Source of the DNA: Serratia ficaria
GTDB lineage: Bacteria > Pseudomonadota > Gammaproteobacteria > Enterobacterales > Enterobacteriaceae
DNA length: 64,000 nt
Direction of reading: 5' to 3'
NCBI RefSeq assembly: GCF_900187015.1
Contig: NZ_LT906479.1
Coordinates: 1,488,001 to 1,552,000, forward strand
The position numbers and the translations under genes were made by a program. Positions 42,366 to 50,868 of the stretch are shown in pieces. Each line of letters starts with the position of its first letter. Position 1 is the stretch's first letter. The notes under the pieces are model-generated. The model was not told the DNA's origin. It searched no databases and saw only the letters and a list, made by a program, of their open reading frames with translations.

Positions 42366-42403
42366 CGCAGGGGTGTTTTTTATCGATAAAAAACACCCCT
42401 GCG
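42366..42403. terminator. Perfect 38-bp palindrome after lgoR
   Basis: The two 19-bp arms CGCAGGGGTGTTTTTTATC and GATAAAAAACACCCCTGCG are exact inverted copies with no loop bases. It begins two bases after the lgoR stop. The GC base and the A/T tracts give a terminator that works in both directions. Confidence 0.75.
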
Positions 42404-42405
42404 GC

Positions 42406-43311
42406 TCAGGCGCCGGCCTGATTTATCGAGCGGATCATCGACTGTTTGGCGGTGTCCAGATGGCGGTGCAGACCGCTGATGGCTTCCTGATCGTTGCGGC
42501 AGATCAGCGCGCTGAGGATGGTCATGTGTTCGTCGATCGCCACGATATTCCTTTGCTTCAGGTCGGTTTCGTCCCACTGGTAGTGGAAATGGAAAATCAC
42601 CGAAATGATCTCCAGCGACTGGTTGAAAAACGGATTGTTGGCGGCGGACAGGATCAGCCGGTGGAAGTCGCGGTCCAGCTGCGAGAAACGGCGATAGTTG
42701 TCGCTGATGTTTTCCCGCAGCTGGCGGTGACGGCTCAGCAGCTCTTTGGCCTGCAGCCAGCGCTCGTCGTGCCCCGGCAGATTGATAAAGTGGGAAAGGG
42801 CGTGCGTTTCCAACATCTGGCGCAGCTCGAACAGCTGCTCGGCGTAGCGCCGGTCAAACTTCTTCATGCTCCACTGCCCGCGCCTGACGCTGTCGATCAG
42901 GTTGTAGCGGCTGAAGTGCAGCAGGAACTCCCGCACCACCACCGGGCTGACGTTGACCGCGCGCGCCAGCTGCAGCTCGCTGAAGGCGTCCCCGGCGCGC
43001 AGCTGCTTTTGATTGATCATCTGATAAAAGGCTTTTTCGAACTTTTTTCCCTGCTCGTCCAGCGACAGGCTTTGGCAGTCGAAACCGTCCTCCGCCTGCG
43101 GCCGGCGTACCACGACATAGTCGTCGCCGACCTTTTCCAGTACGCCGCGCTGGAAGAAATGCGCCAGCGCATGGCGCACGGTGGTGCGGCTGATATTGTA
43201 CATCTCGGCCAACGCCGCCTGGGAAGGCAGCGGTGAACCAAGGTGGCCGTTGCTGATGCCGTCGATCATCTGGTTAACCACATTGTGGCGCAGGTTCTGG
43301 GTTCTGCTCAT
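42406..43311 (-). CDS. lgoR: GntR-family regulator of L-galactonate use
   Basis: The 301-residue protein matches E. coli LgoR (YjjM). It holds two winged HTH units: residues about 10-70 (LPSQAALAEMYNISRTTVRH) and about 85-150 (FSELQLARAVNVSPVVVREF), then an FCD ligand domain with His residues that usually bind metal. It regulates lgoT and lgoD, probably sensing L-galactonate. It lies between lgoT (same strand) and the divergent lgoD, 140 bp from it. Confidence 0.92.
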   Translation of the reverse strand: MSRTQNLRHNVVNQMIDGISNGHLGSPLPSQAALAEMYNISRTTVRHALAHFFQRGVLEKVGDDYVVVRRPQAEDGFDCQSLSLDEQGKKFEKAFYQMINQKQLRAGDAFSELQLARAVNVSPVVVREFLLHFSRYNLIDSVRRGQWSMKKFDRRYAEQLFELRQMLETHALSHFINLPGHDERWLQAKELLSRHRQLRENISDNYRRFSQLDRDFHRLILSAANNPFFNQSLEIISVIFHFHYQWDETDLKQRNIVAIDEHMTILSALICRNDQEAISGLHRHLDTAKQSMIRSINQAGA

Positions 43312-43451
43312 GCTGAGTCTCGGGTGTTTTTTATCTATTTAAAACCAATTTAAAGCGGTTTATTTTGTCGTCCCTCACAGATTTTTGTTGCGGCGCGAAG
43401 CCCGGCGGTTTTTTTATTTAATAACGTTCTTACCGAGCAAAAGGGGACGTT

Positions 43452-44474
43452 ATGAAAACAATGAAGGTATTAGTGTGCGAGCAACCGACGGAATTGCGCT
43501 ATCGCCAACGCCCGCTACCCGTTGCCGCTGCGGGCGAAGCGGTAATAAAGATGATTGCCGTGGGAATTTGCGGAACCGATATTCACGCCTGGTCCGGTCA
43601 GCAGCCTTTCTTTAGTTACCCGCGCGTTTTGGGCCATGAAATATGCGCCGAGATTGTCAGCCTCGGCGATCAAACGGCCGGCTGGCGAGTGGGCCAGCGC
43701 GTCGCGGTGATCCCTTATCTTTCCTGCCGCCGCTGTGGCGCCTGCCTGAGCGGCAAGACCAACTGCTGCGAGAACATTTCGGTGATCGGCGTGCATCAGG
43801 ACGGCGCTTTCTGCGAGTATCTCAGCGTGCCGGCCGGCAACCTGCTGGCGGTGGACGACGTGGCGCCGGAGGCGGCGGCGCTGATTGAACCGTTCGCCAT
43901 CAGCGCCCATGCGGTGCGCCGCGCGGCGCTGTCGCCGGATGAGCACCTGTTGGTGGTCGGCGCCGGGCCTATCGGCCTGGGCGTGGCGGCGATAGCCCAG
44001 GCCGACGGCGCGCGGGTGGTGGTGGCCGACACCCGCCCCGAACGGCGGCGGCATGTCGAACAGGTGCTGGGGCTGCCGACGCTCGATCCGGCGGCCGACG
44101 GGTTCGATGCGGCGCTGCGCGGGCAGTTTGACGGCATGCTGGCGGCTAAAGTGATCGACGCCACCGGCAATCCGCAGGCGATGAACAACGCCGTCAATGT
44201 GATCCGCCACGGCGGCGGCATCGTCTTTGTCGGGCTGTTCAAAGGCGACCTGCGGTTCTCCGACCCGGAGTTTCACAAAAAGGAGGCCACCCTGATGGGC
44301 AGCCGCAACGCGACGGAAGAAGACTTCGTCAAGGTCGGTCGCCTGATGGCCGCGGGGCGGCTCACCGCCGGGATGATGCTGTCGCATCACTTTGAGTTCG
44401 CCACCCTGGCGCAGCATTACGAAGCGCAGGTGATCAATAACACGGCGTTGATTAAAGGCGTTATTCGCTTTTAA
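43452..44474 (+). CDS. lgoD: L-galactonate 5-dehydrogenase
   Basis: The 340-residue zinc alcohol dehydrogenase is closely similar to E. coli LgoD (YjjN). The catalytic zinc site is in VGICGTDIHAWSG and VLGHEICAE, the structural zinc cysteines in CRRCGACLSGKTNCC, and the NAD fold in LLVVGAGPIGLGVAAIAQAD. It oxidises L-galactonate to D-tagaturonate, which enters the hexuronate pathway. The ATG at 43452 follows AAGGGGACG; a second ATG three codons later is possible. Confidence 0.94.
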   Translation: MKTMKVLVCEQPTELRYRQRPLPVAAAGEAVIKMIAVGICGTDIHAWSGQQPFFSYPRVLGHEICAEIVSLGDQTAGWRVGQRVAVIPYLSCRRCGACLSGKTNCCENISVIGVHQDGAFCEYLSVPAGNLLAVDDVAPEAAALIEPFAISAHAVRRAALSPDEHLLVVGAGPIGLGVAAIAQADGARVVVADTRPERRRHVEQVLGLPTLDPAADGFDAALRGQFDGMLAAKVIDATGNPQAMNNAVNVIRHGGGIVFVGLFKGDLRFSDPEFHKKEATLMGSRNATEEDFVKVGRLMAAGRLTAGMMLSHHFEFATLAQHYEAQVINNTALIKGVIRF

Positions 44475-44606
44475 TCCCCGGTTGTCCTCCGGCTGGGGGA
44501 GCGCGACACGCGTCATTTCCCAGCCATAAAACCATCATCCAGATGTCATAAACTTATTCGTTAATAGGTGCCCATAATGATTAGCCACTGAAATCAGAGA
44601 AATCAT

Positions 44607-45440
44607 ATGGCTCAGGCACTGTTAAAACTTGCACAAACCGACTTTCCAGGGCAGCAACCGCTATCGACACGCAAGGTCTTGTCGGTAAAAGGCTTGGGCA
44701 AAGCCTATAAAGCGCAGCAGCGGGTGCTGGACGACATCAACTTCGATCTGCACGCCGGCGAGTTCGTGGCGGTGATCGGGCGCTCCGGCGCCGGCAAATC
44801 CACCCTGTTGCACACCCTGAACGGCACCATCCCTTCCAGCTGCGGCGAGATGCTGCACTTTGAAGACGACGGCGTGGCGCAGGACATCGCCCAGCTTTCC
44901 GCCCGCCAGATGCGCCAGTGGCGCGCCCGCTGCGGCATGATCTTCCAGGATTTCTGCCTGGTGCCGCGGCTGGACGTGATGACCAACGTGCTGCTGGGCC
45001 GCCTCAGCCATACCTCCACCCTGAAGTCCTTCTTCAAACTGTTCGACGACGCCGACCGCGCGCGCGCCATCGAGCTGCTGCAGTGGCTCAATATGCTGCC
45101 GCATGCGCTGCAGCGCGCCGAGAACCTGTCCGGCGGGCAGATGCAGCGGGTGGCCATCTGCCGCGCGCTGATGCAGAACCCCAAAATTCTGCTGGCCGAT
45201 GAGCCGGTCGCCTCGCTCGATCCCAAAAATACCCGCCGCATCATGGATGCGCTGCAGAAAGTCAGCGAGAACGACATCGCGGTGATGGTGAACCTGCACT
45301 CGGTCGAACTGGTGCGGGAATACTGCACCCGGGTGATCGGCATCGCCCAGGGCAAAATCGTGTTCGACGGGCATCCGTCGCTGCTGAACGAAAGGATCCT
45401 GCACCAGCTGTACGGCGAGGAAGCCAATCAGATCCATTGA
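44607..45440 (+). CDS. phnC: Phosphonate-type ABC transporter ATPase
   Basis: The 277-residue ATPase has Walker [10 protein letters not shown], signature [19 protein letters not shown], Walker [20 protein letters not shown] and an N-terminal extension of about 20 residues. [14 protein letters not shown] and the [15 protein letters not shown] segment are typical of PhnC. It powers uptake of organophosphonates or phosphite through the two permeases encoded downstream. It is the first gene of phnCDEE. No C-P lyase genes lie in the window. Confidence 0.9.
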   Translation: MAQALLKLAQTDFPGQQPLSTRKVLSVKGLGKAYKAQQRVLDDINFDLHAGEFVAVIGRSGAGKSTLLHTLNGTIPSSCGEMLHFEDDGVAQDIAQLSARQMRQWRARCGMIFQDFCLVPRLDVMTNVLLGRLSHTSTLKSFFKLFDDADRARAIELLQWLNMLPHALQRAENLSGGQMQRVAICRALMQNPKILLADEPVASLDPKNTRRIMDALQKVSENDIAVMVNLHSVELVREYCTRVIGIAQGKIVFDGHPSLLNERILHQLYGEEANQIH

Positions 45441-45485
45441 TTCACTTTTACCTTCACTTTTACCTTTTACACACAAGGCATCGTA

Positions 45486-46418
45486 ATGAAAAAAGTACTG
45501 AGTCTGACCCCCCTGATGGCCGGCGCGATGATGGTATTTAATGCTGCCGCGGCGGATGCGCCGAAAGAGCTGAACCTGGGCATTCTCGGCGGGCAAAACG
45601 CCACCCAGCAGATCGGCGATAACCAGTGCGTGAAGCAGTTTCTGGACAAGGAGCTGAGCGTCGACACCAAGCTGCGCAACTCTTCCGACTACTCCGGCGT
45701 GATCCAGGGCCTGCTGGGCGGCAAGATCGATCTGGTGTTGAGCATGTCGCCATCTTCCTTTGCTTCGGTGTACATCAAGGATCCGAAAGCGGTGGATATC
45801 GTCGGCATCGCGGTCGACGACGTCGACCAGTCGCGCGGCTATCACTCGGTGGTGGTGGTCAAAGCCGGCAGCCCGTACCAGAAGCTGGAAGATCTGAAGG
45901 GCAAGGCCATCGGCTTCGCCGATCCGGACTCTACCTCCGGCTTCCTGATCCCGAACCAGGCGTTCAAGAAGCTGTTCGGCGGCACGGTCGACAACAAATA
46001 CGACAACGCCTTCTCCAGCGTGACCTTCTCCGGCGGCCACGAGCAGGACATCCTCGGCGTGCTGAACGGCCAGTTTGAAGGCGCGGTGACCTGGGCGTCG
46101 ATGATTGGCGACTACAACACCGGCTATACCAGCGGTGCCTTCACCCGCATGATCCGCATGGATCACCCGGACCTGATGAAGCAGATCCGCATCATCTGGC
46201 AGTCGCCGCTGATCCCGAACGGCCCGATCCTGGTGAGCAATGCGCTGCCGGCCGACTTCAAGGCCAGGGTGGTTACCGCCATCAAGAAGCTGGATAAAGA
46301 AGACCACTCATGCTTTATCAAGGCGATGGGCGGCAAACAGCACATCGGCGACACCACCCTGGCGGAATACCAGAACATCATCGATATGAAACGTGAACTG
46401 ACCAAAGGCGACCGTTAA
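45486..46418 (+). CDS. phnD: Phosphonate-type periplasmic binding protein
   Basis: The 310-residue precursor has a signal peptide (MKKVLSLTPLMAGAMMVFNA, cleaved near AAA-AD) and the PhnD fold with LNLGILGGQNATQQIGDNQC, DPDSTSGFLIPNQAFKKLFG and FSGGHEQDILGVLNGQFEGA. It would capture phosphonates, phosphate esters or phosphite in the periplasm. It lies 45 bp after phnC. An 18-bp palindrome follows the stop inside the operon, common after binding-protein genes made in excess. Confidence 0.9.
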   Translation: MKKVLSLTPLMAGAMMVFNAAAADAPKELNLGILGGQNATQQIGDNQCVKQFLDKELSVDTKLRNSSDYSGVIQGLLGGKIDLVLSMSPSSFASVYIKDPKAVDIVGIAVDDVDQSRGYHSVVVVKAGSPYQKLEDLKGKAIGFADPDSTSGFLIPNQAFKKLFGGTVDNKYDNAFSSVTFSGGHEQDILGVLNGQFEGAVTWASMIGDYNTGYTSGAFTRMIRMDHPDLMKQIRIIWQSPLIPNGPILVSNALPADFKARVVTAIKKLDKEDHSCFIKAMGGKQHIGDTTLAEYQNIIDMKRELTKGDR

Positions 46419-46442
46419 TTCCCGACCTTGCGTCCTCCAAGG

Positions 46443-46460
46443 GGCCCGGCGCGCCGGGCC
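46443..46460 (+). repeat. Intra-operon palindrome after phnD
   Basis: GGCCCGGCGCGCCGGGCC is an 18-bp perfect palindrome between phnD and phnE. In the RNA it would protect the 3' end of the phnC-phnD part and lower permease expression. Confidence 0.6.
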
Positions 46461-46488
46461 TCTCGTGCCATAAAGATGGAAGACTATT

Positions 46489-47352
46489 TTGAATAGCGAT
46501 TTTGCACAGTATTACCAACGGATCCGCGGCAAGCAAAAGCGTGAAGCGCTGCTGTGGTCGCTGGGGCTGGCGGCGCTCTATCTGGGCGCCGGCAACCTCG
46601 CCGAGTTCAACCTGCACACCGTCTGGCTGTCCATGCCCCACTTCTTCGACTACCTGGCGGAAACCGTCCCGACGCTGCACTGGCGCCTGCTGTTCGCCGA
46701 CGGCCATACCGAAGGTTCGCTCGCCTACTGGGGTTATCGCCTGAATATCCAGCTGCCGCTGATCTGGGAAACGCTGCAGCTGGCGCTGGCGGCGACCATT
46801 CTGTCGGTGATGGTGGCCGGGGGGCTGGCGTTTTTGGCGGCCAACAATACCCACAGCCCGGCGTCGCTGCGCTGGGGCATTCGCACGCTGGTGGCGTTTT
46901 TGCGCACCATGCCGGAGCTGGCGTGGGCGGTGATGTTCGTGATGGCGTTCGGCATCGGCGCCATTCCGGGCTTTCTGGCGTTGGCGCTGCACACCATCGG
47001 CAGCCTGACCAAGCTGTTTTATGAATCGATTGAGACCGCCTCCAACAAACCGGTGCGCGGGCTGGCGGCCTGCGGCGCCACGCCGCTGCAGCGCATGCGT
47101 TTCGGCCTGTGGCCGCAGGTGAAGCCGGTGTTTTTGTCCTACAGCTTCATGCGGCTGGAGATCAACTTTCGCCAGTCGACCATTTTGGGGCTGGTGGGGG
47201 CGGGCGGCATCGGCCAGGAGCTGATGACCAATATCAAGCTCGACCGTTACGATCAGGTCAGCATGACGCTGCTGCTGATCATTCTGGTGGTTTCGCTGCT
47301 GGATTACGCCTCGGGCGAATTGCGCAAGCGGGTAGTGGAGGGGAAAAAATGA
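46489..47352 (+). CDS. phnE: Phosphonate-type ABC permease, first subunit
   Basis: The 287-residue membrane protein has about six helices and the binding-protein-dependent permease loop IETASNKPVRGLAACGATPLQ near residue 185. It starts with TTG at 46489 after a GGAAG sequence, as no in-frame ATG fits. It forms a heterodimeric channel with the next gene product. Four bases overlap the second permease gene. Confidence 0.88.
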   Translation: MNSDFAQYYQRIRGKQKREALLWSLGLAALYLGAGNLAEFNLHTVWLSMPHFFDYLAETVPTLHWRLLFADGHTEGSLAYWGYRLNIQLPLIWETLQLALAATILSVMVAGGLAFLAANNTHSPASLRWGIRTLVAFLRTMPELAWAVMFVMAFGIGAIPGFLALALHTIGSLTKLFYESIETASNKPVRGLAACGATPLQRMRFGLWPQVKPVFLSYSFMRLEINFRQSTILGLVGAGGIGQELMTNIKLDRYDQVSMTLLLIILVVSLLDYASGELRKRVVEGKK

Positions 47353-48248
47353 TGTCAGGGCCTGCGGTGTCGGCGGCAACGCTGCACCAGTTGAAGCAAC
47401 AGCATCCGGAGATTTTCTCCCAGCAGCGGCGCTACCTGCGCACGCTTGGCGTGGTGGCGGCGGCGATCGCGCTGTATTACCTGTTTTTCTTTCAGTTCTT
47501 CGGCATTGCCTGGCCGCAGTTCATCAACGGTTGCCAGCAGCTGGGGCGTTACTTCGTGCGGATGTTCGTCTGGCATGATTTCGCCAACTGGCCGTTCATG
47601 TACTACTTCCAGCAGATCGGCATCACCATCGCCATCGTGTTCGCCGGTACCTTGACCGCGTCGCTGATTGCGCTGCCGCTGTCGTTCTTCGCCGCGCGCA
47701 ACGTGATGTCGACGCCGCTGTTGCGGCCGATATCGCTGGTGGTGCGCCGGCTGCTGGACATTTTCCGCGGCATCGACATGGCGATCTGGGGGCTGATTTT
47801 CGTGCGCGCCGTCGGCATGGGGCCGCTGGCCGGGGTGCTGGCGATAGTGATGCAGGACGTCGGGCTGCTGGGCAAACTGTACGCGGAAGGGCACGAGGCG
47901 GTGGACAAGTCCCCCAGCCGCGGCCTGACGGCGGTCGGCGCCAACGGCCTGCAGAAGCACCGTTACGGCATTTTCACCCAGTCGTTCCCCACCTTCCTGG
48001 CGCTCAGCCTGTACCAGATCGAATCCAACACCCGCTCCGCCGCGGTGCTGGGCTTTGTCGGCGCCGGCGGCATCGGCCTGGTGTACGCGGAGAACATGCG
48101 GCTGTGGAACTGGGACGTGGTGATGTTCATCACGCTGATCCTGGTGGGTGTGGTGATGATTATGGACAAGCTGTCGTCGATGCTGCGCAATAAGTACATT
48201 ATCGGCGAAGATATCCCGCTGTATCGGCAAAAAAGCCAAATCGATTGA
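47349..48248 (+). CDS. phnE: Phosphonate-type ABC permease, second subunit
   Basis: The 299-residue protein has six hydrophobic helices and the EAA-type loop GHEAVDKSPSRGLTAVGANG. It starts at ATG 47349, overlapping the previous stop (ATGA). The longer upstream open frame lies inside the first permease gene and is ignored. Two separate PhnE chains are typical of phnCDE1E2 systems in many proteobacteria. A long imperfect hairpin follows the stop. Confidence 0.88.
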   Translation: MMSGPAVSAATLHQLKQQHPEIFSQQRRYLRTLGVVAAAIALYYLFFFQFFGIAWPQFINGCQQLGRYFVRMFVWHDFANWPFMYYFQQIGITIAIVFAGTLTASLIALPLSFFAARNVMSTPLLRPISLVVRRLLDIFRGIDMAIWGLIFVRAVGMGPLAGVLAIVMQDVGLLGKLYAEGHEAVDKSPSRGLTAVGANGLQKHRYGIFTQSFPTFLALSLYQIESNTRSAAVLGFVGAGGIGLVYAENMRLWNWDVVMFITLILVGVVMIMDKLSSMLRNKYIIGEDIPLYRQKSQID

Positions 48249-48264
48249 GAAACCCCTTGCCGAT

Positions 48265-48306
48265 CCCTATACTGCCGCACATATTCCAAGTATGGCGGGT
48301 ATAGGG
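48265..48306 (+). terminator. Hairpin after the phn operon
   Basis: CCCTATAC (48265-48272) pairs with GTATAGGG (48299-48306), with an inner CCGC/GGCGG stem. It is the likely 3' end of the phn transcript. Confidence 0.5.
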
Positions 48307-48369
48307 CGTGTTTTTCGGTTCACACTGCGCGCCTCTTCCCGGTTTACAAGCTAAAGGCAATTTAACTCC

Positions 48370-48834
48370 ATGATTAACAACGATGTGCTGCGCAGCGTGC
48401 GCTACATGCTGAGTATTAACGACGCGAAAATGGTCGAGATTATCAAACTGGATAATTTCGACGTCGAGGTCTCGGCGATGGGCGCTTACGTCATCAAAGA
48501 AGGCGAACCGGGGTTTGAAAAGTGCCCGGACGAAGTGATGGCGCATTTCCTGAACGGCCTGGTGTTTTTCAAGCGCGGCAAGGACGACAAATTCCCGGCG
48601 CCGGAGATTGAGCTGCCCATCACCAACAACCTGGTGCTGAAAAAGCTGCGCGTGGCGTTCGAGCTGAAAGACACCGATATGCATCAGATTTTCACCGCGG
48701 TGGATTTCCGTATCTCCAAGCCGGAACTGAGCGCGCTGTTCCGCAAAGAAGGCACCAAAAACTACCGCCCGTGCGGCGATCAGATGCTGCGTTATTTCCT
48801 CAAGGGGCTGGCGCAGCGCATTCGCGGCGCCTAA
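48370..48834 (+). CDS. yehS: YehS-like protein (DUF1456)
   Basis: The 154-residue protein matches E. coli YehS with two DUF1456 repeats: NDVLRSVRYMLSINDAKMVE and NLVLKKLRVAFELKDTDMHQ, each followed by a helical pair ending in FLNGLVFFKRG or FLKGLAQRIRG. Its role is unknown. It has its own promoter region after the phn hairpin and a strong terminator of its own. Confidence 0.93.
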   Translation: MINNDVLRSVRYMLSINDAKMVEIIKLDNFDVEVSAMGAYVIKEGEPGFEKCPDEVMAHFLNGLVFFKRGKDDKFPAPEIELPITNNLVLKKLRVAFELKDTDMHQIFTAVDFRISKPELSALFRKEGTKNYRPCGDQMLRYFLKGLAQRIRGA

Positions 48835-48853
48835 ACCCCCCTCATCCCATCAG

Positions 48854-48882
48854 GCGCCGTCGCGAGACGGCGCTTTTTTTTT
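48854..48882 (+). terminator. Terminator of yehS
   Basis: GCGCCGTC (48854-48861) and GACGGCGC (48866-48873) pair around GCGA and are followed by about nine T. This is a textbook rho-independent terminator and isolates the urea operon from upstream transcription. Confidence 0.92.
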
Positions 48883-48903
48883 GCACTCTTTTTGTCCGGC
48901 CGC

Positions 48904-48920
48904 TGCGCGCCGCTGGTGCA
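48904..48920 (+). promoter_or_regulatory. Candidate NtrC binding site
   Basis: TGCGCGCCGCTGGTGCA fits TGCACC-N5-GGTGCA with four of six bases in the left half and all six in the right half. It lies about 65 bp upstream of the sigma-54 promoter, a normal enhancer distance. Confidence 0.55.
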
Positions 48921-48982
48921 GGTTTTTTACTTTCGCGTCATAAGTTTTAATTATAATTTATTGAAATCATGAGATTAAAAAC

Positions 48983-48998
48983 TGGCACGCCGGTTGCT
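48983..48998 (+). promoter_or_regulatory. Sigma-54 promoter of the urea operon
   Basis: TGGCACGCCGGTTGCT matches the -24/-12 consensus TGGCAC-N5-TTGCW at every defined base. It ends 40 bp before the allophanate hydrolase start, so transcription would begin at about 49010. With the NtrC-like site it indicates activation under nitrogen limitation. Confidence 0.85.
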
Positions 48999-49038
48999 CT
49001 GTTGAATCCCATCTTGTGTACCAGATGGAATTCAACCC

Positions 49039-50868
49039 ATGACTCAGCCTGTTGATCTCTGCGGTTTCACCCTCGGTGAATGGCAACACCATTATCAAAC
49101 GTGCCCGGCGGGCGAACGGCTCGCCGGCGTGCGATCCGCGCTGGAGGCGTTGGCCGCCGGCCTGAGCCTGAATGACCGCGCCTGGCTGTATCTGGCTACC
49201 CCGGAACAGCGGGAAAGCCAGTATCTGCAGCTGGCGCGGCGGCTGGAAGCGGTCGCCGGCGATCTCAGCCGGTTGCCGTTGTTCGGCGTGCCCTTTGCGG
49301 TAAAAGACAATATCGACGTCGGCGGCTGGCCAACCAGCGCCGCCTGCCCGGCGTTCAGCTATCGGGCGCAGGCGGATGCCGCCGTGGTGGCCAACCTGTG
49401 CGCCGCCGGCGCGGTGGTGATGGGCAAAACCAACCTCGACCAGTTCGCTACAGGGTTGGTCGGCACTCGCTCGCCGCACGGCGCAGTGGTCAACAGCTTC
49501 GACGAACGCTACGTCAGCGGCGGCTCCAGCTCCGGCTCCGCTTCGGTGGTGGCGCGCGGCCTGATGCCGTTTGCTCTGGGCACCGACACCGCCGGCTCCG
49601 GGCGCGTGCCGGCCGGTTTCAATAATATCGTTGGCCTGAAGCCGACCAAGGGCTGGTTGTCCAACCGCGGCGTGGTGCCGGCTTGCCGGCTGAACGACGC
49701 GGTGTCGGTGTTTGCGCTGACGGTGGCCGATGCGGCGCGAGTGGCCGAACTGGCGGGCGGCTTCGACGCCGCAGATCCTTACTCCCGTTGCAACCCGAAC
49801 GGCGCGCCGGCGGATATTCCCGCCGCGCCGCGCTTCGCCGTGCCCGATCGGCTGGAGTTTTTCGGCGACGAGCAGGCCGAGCGGGCATTTCACCGGGCGC
49901 TGGCTCAGCTGCAGCGCGGCGGCGCCACGCTGGAACCCATCGACTTCACGCCGTTTCGCCAACTGGCGGAGCAGCTCTATTACGGCCCCTGGGTGGCGGA
50001 ACGTACCGTCGCGGTCGAGGCGATGTTGCAAAACAACCCCCAGGCCATCGATCCGGTGGTGCGCGGCATCGTCAGCAACGGGTTGGCGTACAGCGCCTGC
50101 GATGCCTATAAGGCGGAATACCTGCGCGCCGAACTGGCGCGGCAAATCGCGCAGCGGCTGGCGCCGTTCGACGCGCTGGTGGTGCCGACGTCGCCGACCA
50201 TCCGCACCCTGGCTGAGATGGCCCAGGAGCCGGTGCTGTTCAACTCGCAGTTCGGCACCTACACCAACTTCACCAACCTGGCGGATCTGAGCGCGCTGGC
50301 GCTGCCGGCGCCGCTGCGCGAAGACGGCCTGCCCGCAGGCATCACCCTGATTGCGCCGGCCTGGCATGACCGGGCGCTGGCGGCGTTCGGCCAGCGCTGG
50401 CAGCGCCGGCAAAACCTGCCGCTCGGCGCCACCGGGCGGGCACTGCCGCCCGAGCCGGCGGCGACACCCTCGACGCAGCATGTGCGGGTGGCGGTAGTGG
50501 GCGCTCACCTTAGCGGCATGCCGCTCAATTTCCAGCTGACGCAGCGCGCTGCGGTGCAGGTCGAGCAGACCCTCACCGCGCCGTGCTACCGGCTGTACGC
50601 GCTGGCCGATACCCAGCCGCCGAAGCCGGGTCTGGTGCGCGACGCGCAGGGCGCGGCCATCAGCGTCGAACTGTGGGATATCCCGCTGGCGCGCTTCGGC
50701 GAGTTCGTGGCCGAAATTCCGGCGCCGCTGGGCATCGGCACGCTGCTGCTGGCCGACGGCCGTCGGGTGAAGGGTTTTATCTGCGAACCCTGGGCGCTGG
50801 CAGGCGCCACGGATATCACTGAGTTTGGCGGCTGGCGCGACTATCTCGCCAGCGTTAAGGGGGCATGA
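49039..50868 (+). CDS. atzF: Allophanate hydrolase
   Basis: The 609-residue enzyme hydrolyses allophanate to two ammonia and two CO2, the second step of urea amidolyase. Its N-terminal amidase-signature domain has KDNIDVGGWPTSAACPAF and GGSSSGSASVVARGLMPFAL with the Ser-cisSer-Lys residues. The C-terminal domain (about 465-609: GMPLNFQLTQRAAVQVEQT) resembles that of AtzF. The ATG follows GGAATT. Its stop overlaps the urea carboxylase start (ATGA), so the two subunits are made together. Confidence 0.93.
   Translation: MTQPVDLCGFTLGEWQHHYQTCPAGERLAGVRSALEALAAGLSLNDRAWLYLATPEQRESQYLQLARRLEAVAGDLSRLPLFGVPFAVKDNIDVGGWPTSAACPAFSYRAQADAAVVANLCAAGAVVMGKTNLDQFATGLVGTRSPHGAVVNSFDERYVSGGSSSGSASVVARGLMPFALGTDTAGSGRVPAGFNNIVGLKPTKGWLSNRGVVPACRLNDAVSVFALTVADAARVAELAGGFDAADPYSRCNPNGAPADIPAAPRFAVPDRLEFFGDEQAERAFHRALAQLQRGGATLEPIDFTPFRQLAEQLYYGPWVAERTVAVEAMLQNNPQAIDPVVRGIVSNGLAYSACDAYKAEYLRAELARQIAQRLAPFDALVVPTSPTIRTLAEMAQEPVLFNSQFGTYTNFTNLADLSALALPAPLREDGLPAGITLIAPAWHDRALAAFGQRWQRRQNLPLGATGRALPPEPAATPSTQHVRVAVVGAHLSGMPLNFQLTQRAAVQVEQTLTAPCYRLYALADTQPPKPGLVRDAQGAAISVELWDIPLARFGEFVAEIPAPLGIGTLLLADGRRVKGFICEPWALAGATDITEFGGWRDYLASVKGA

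Noticed and set aside
48835..49038. ykkC/guanidine riboswitch before the urea carboxylase operon
   Set aside because: No conserved ykkC-type paired elements were seen; the space is used by a terminator, an NtrC-like site and a sigma-54 promoter, and no guanidine genes are present.
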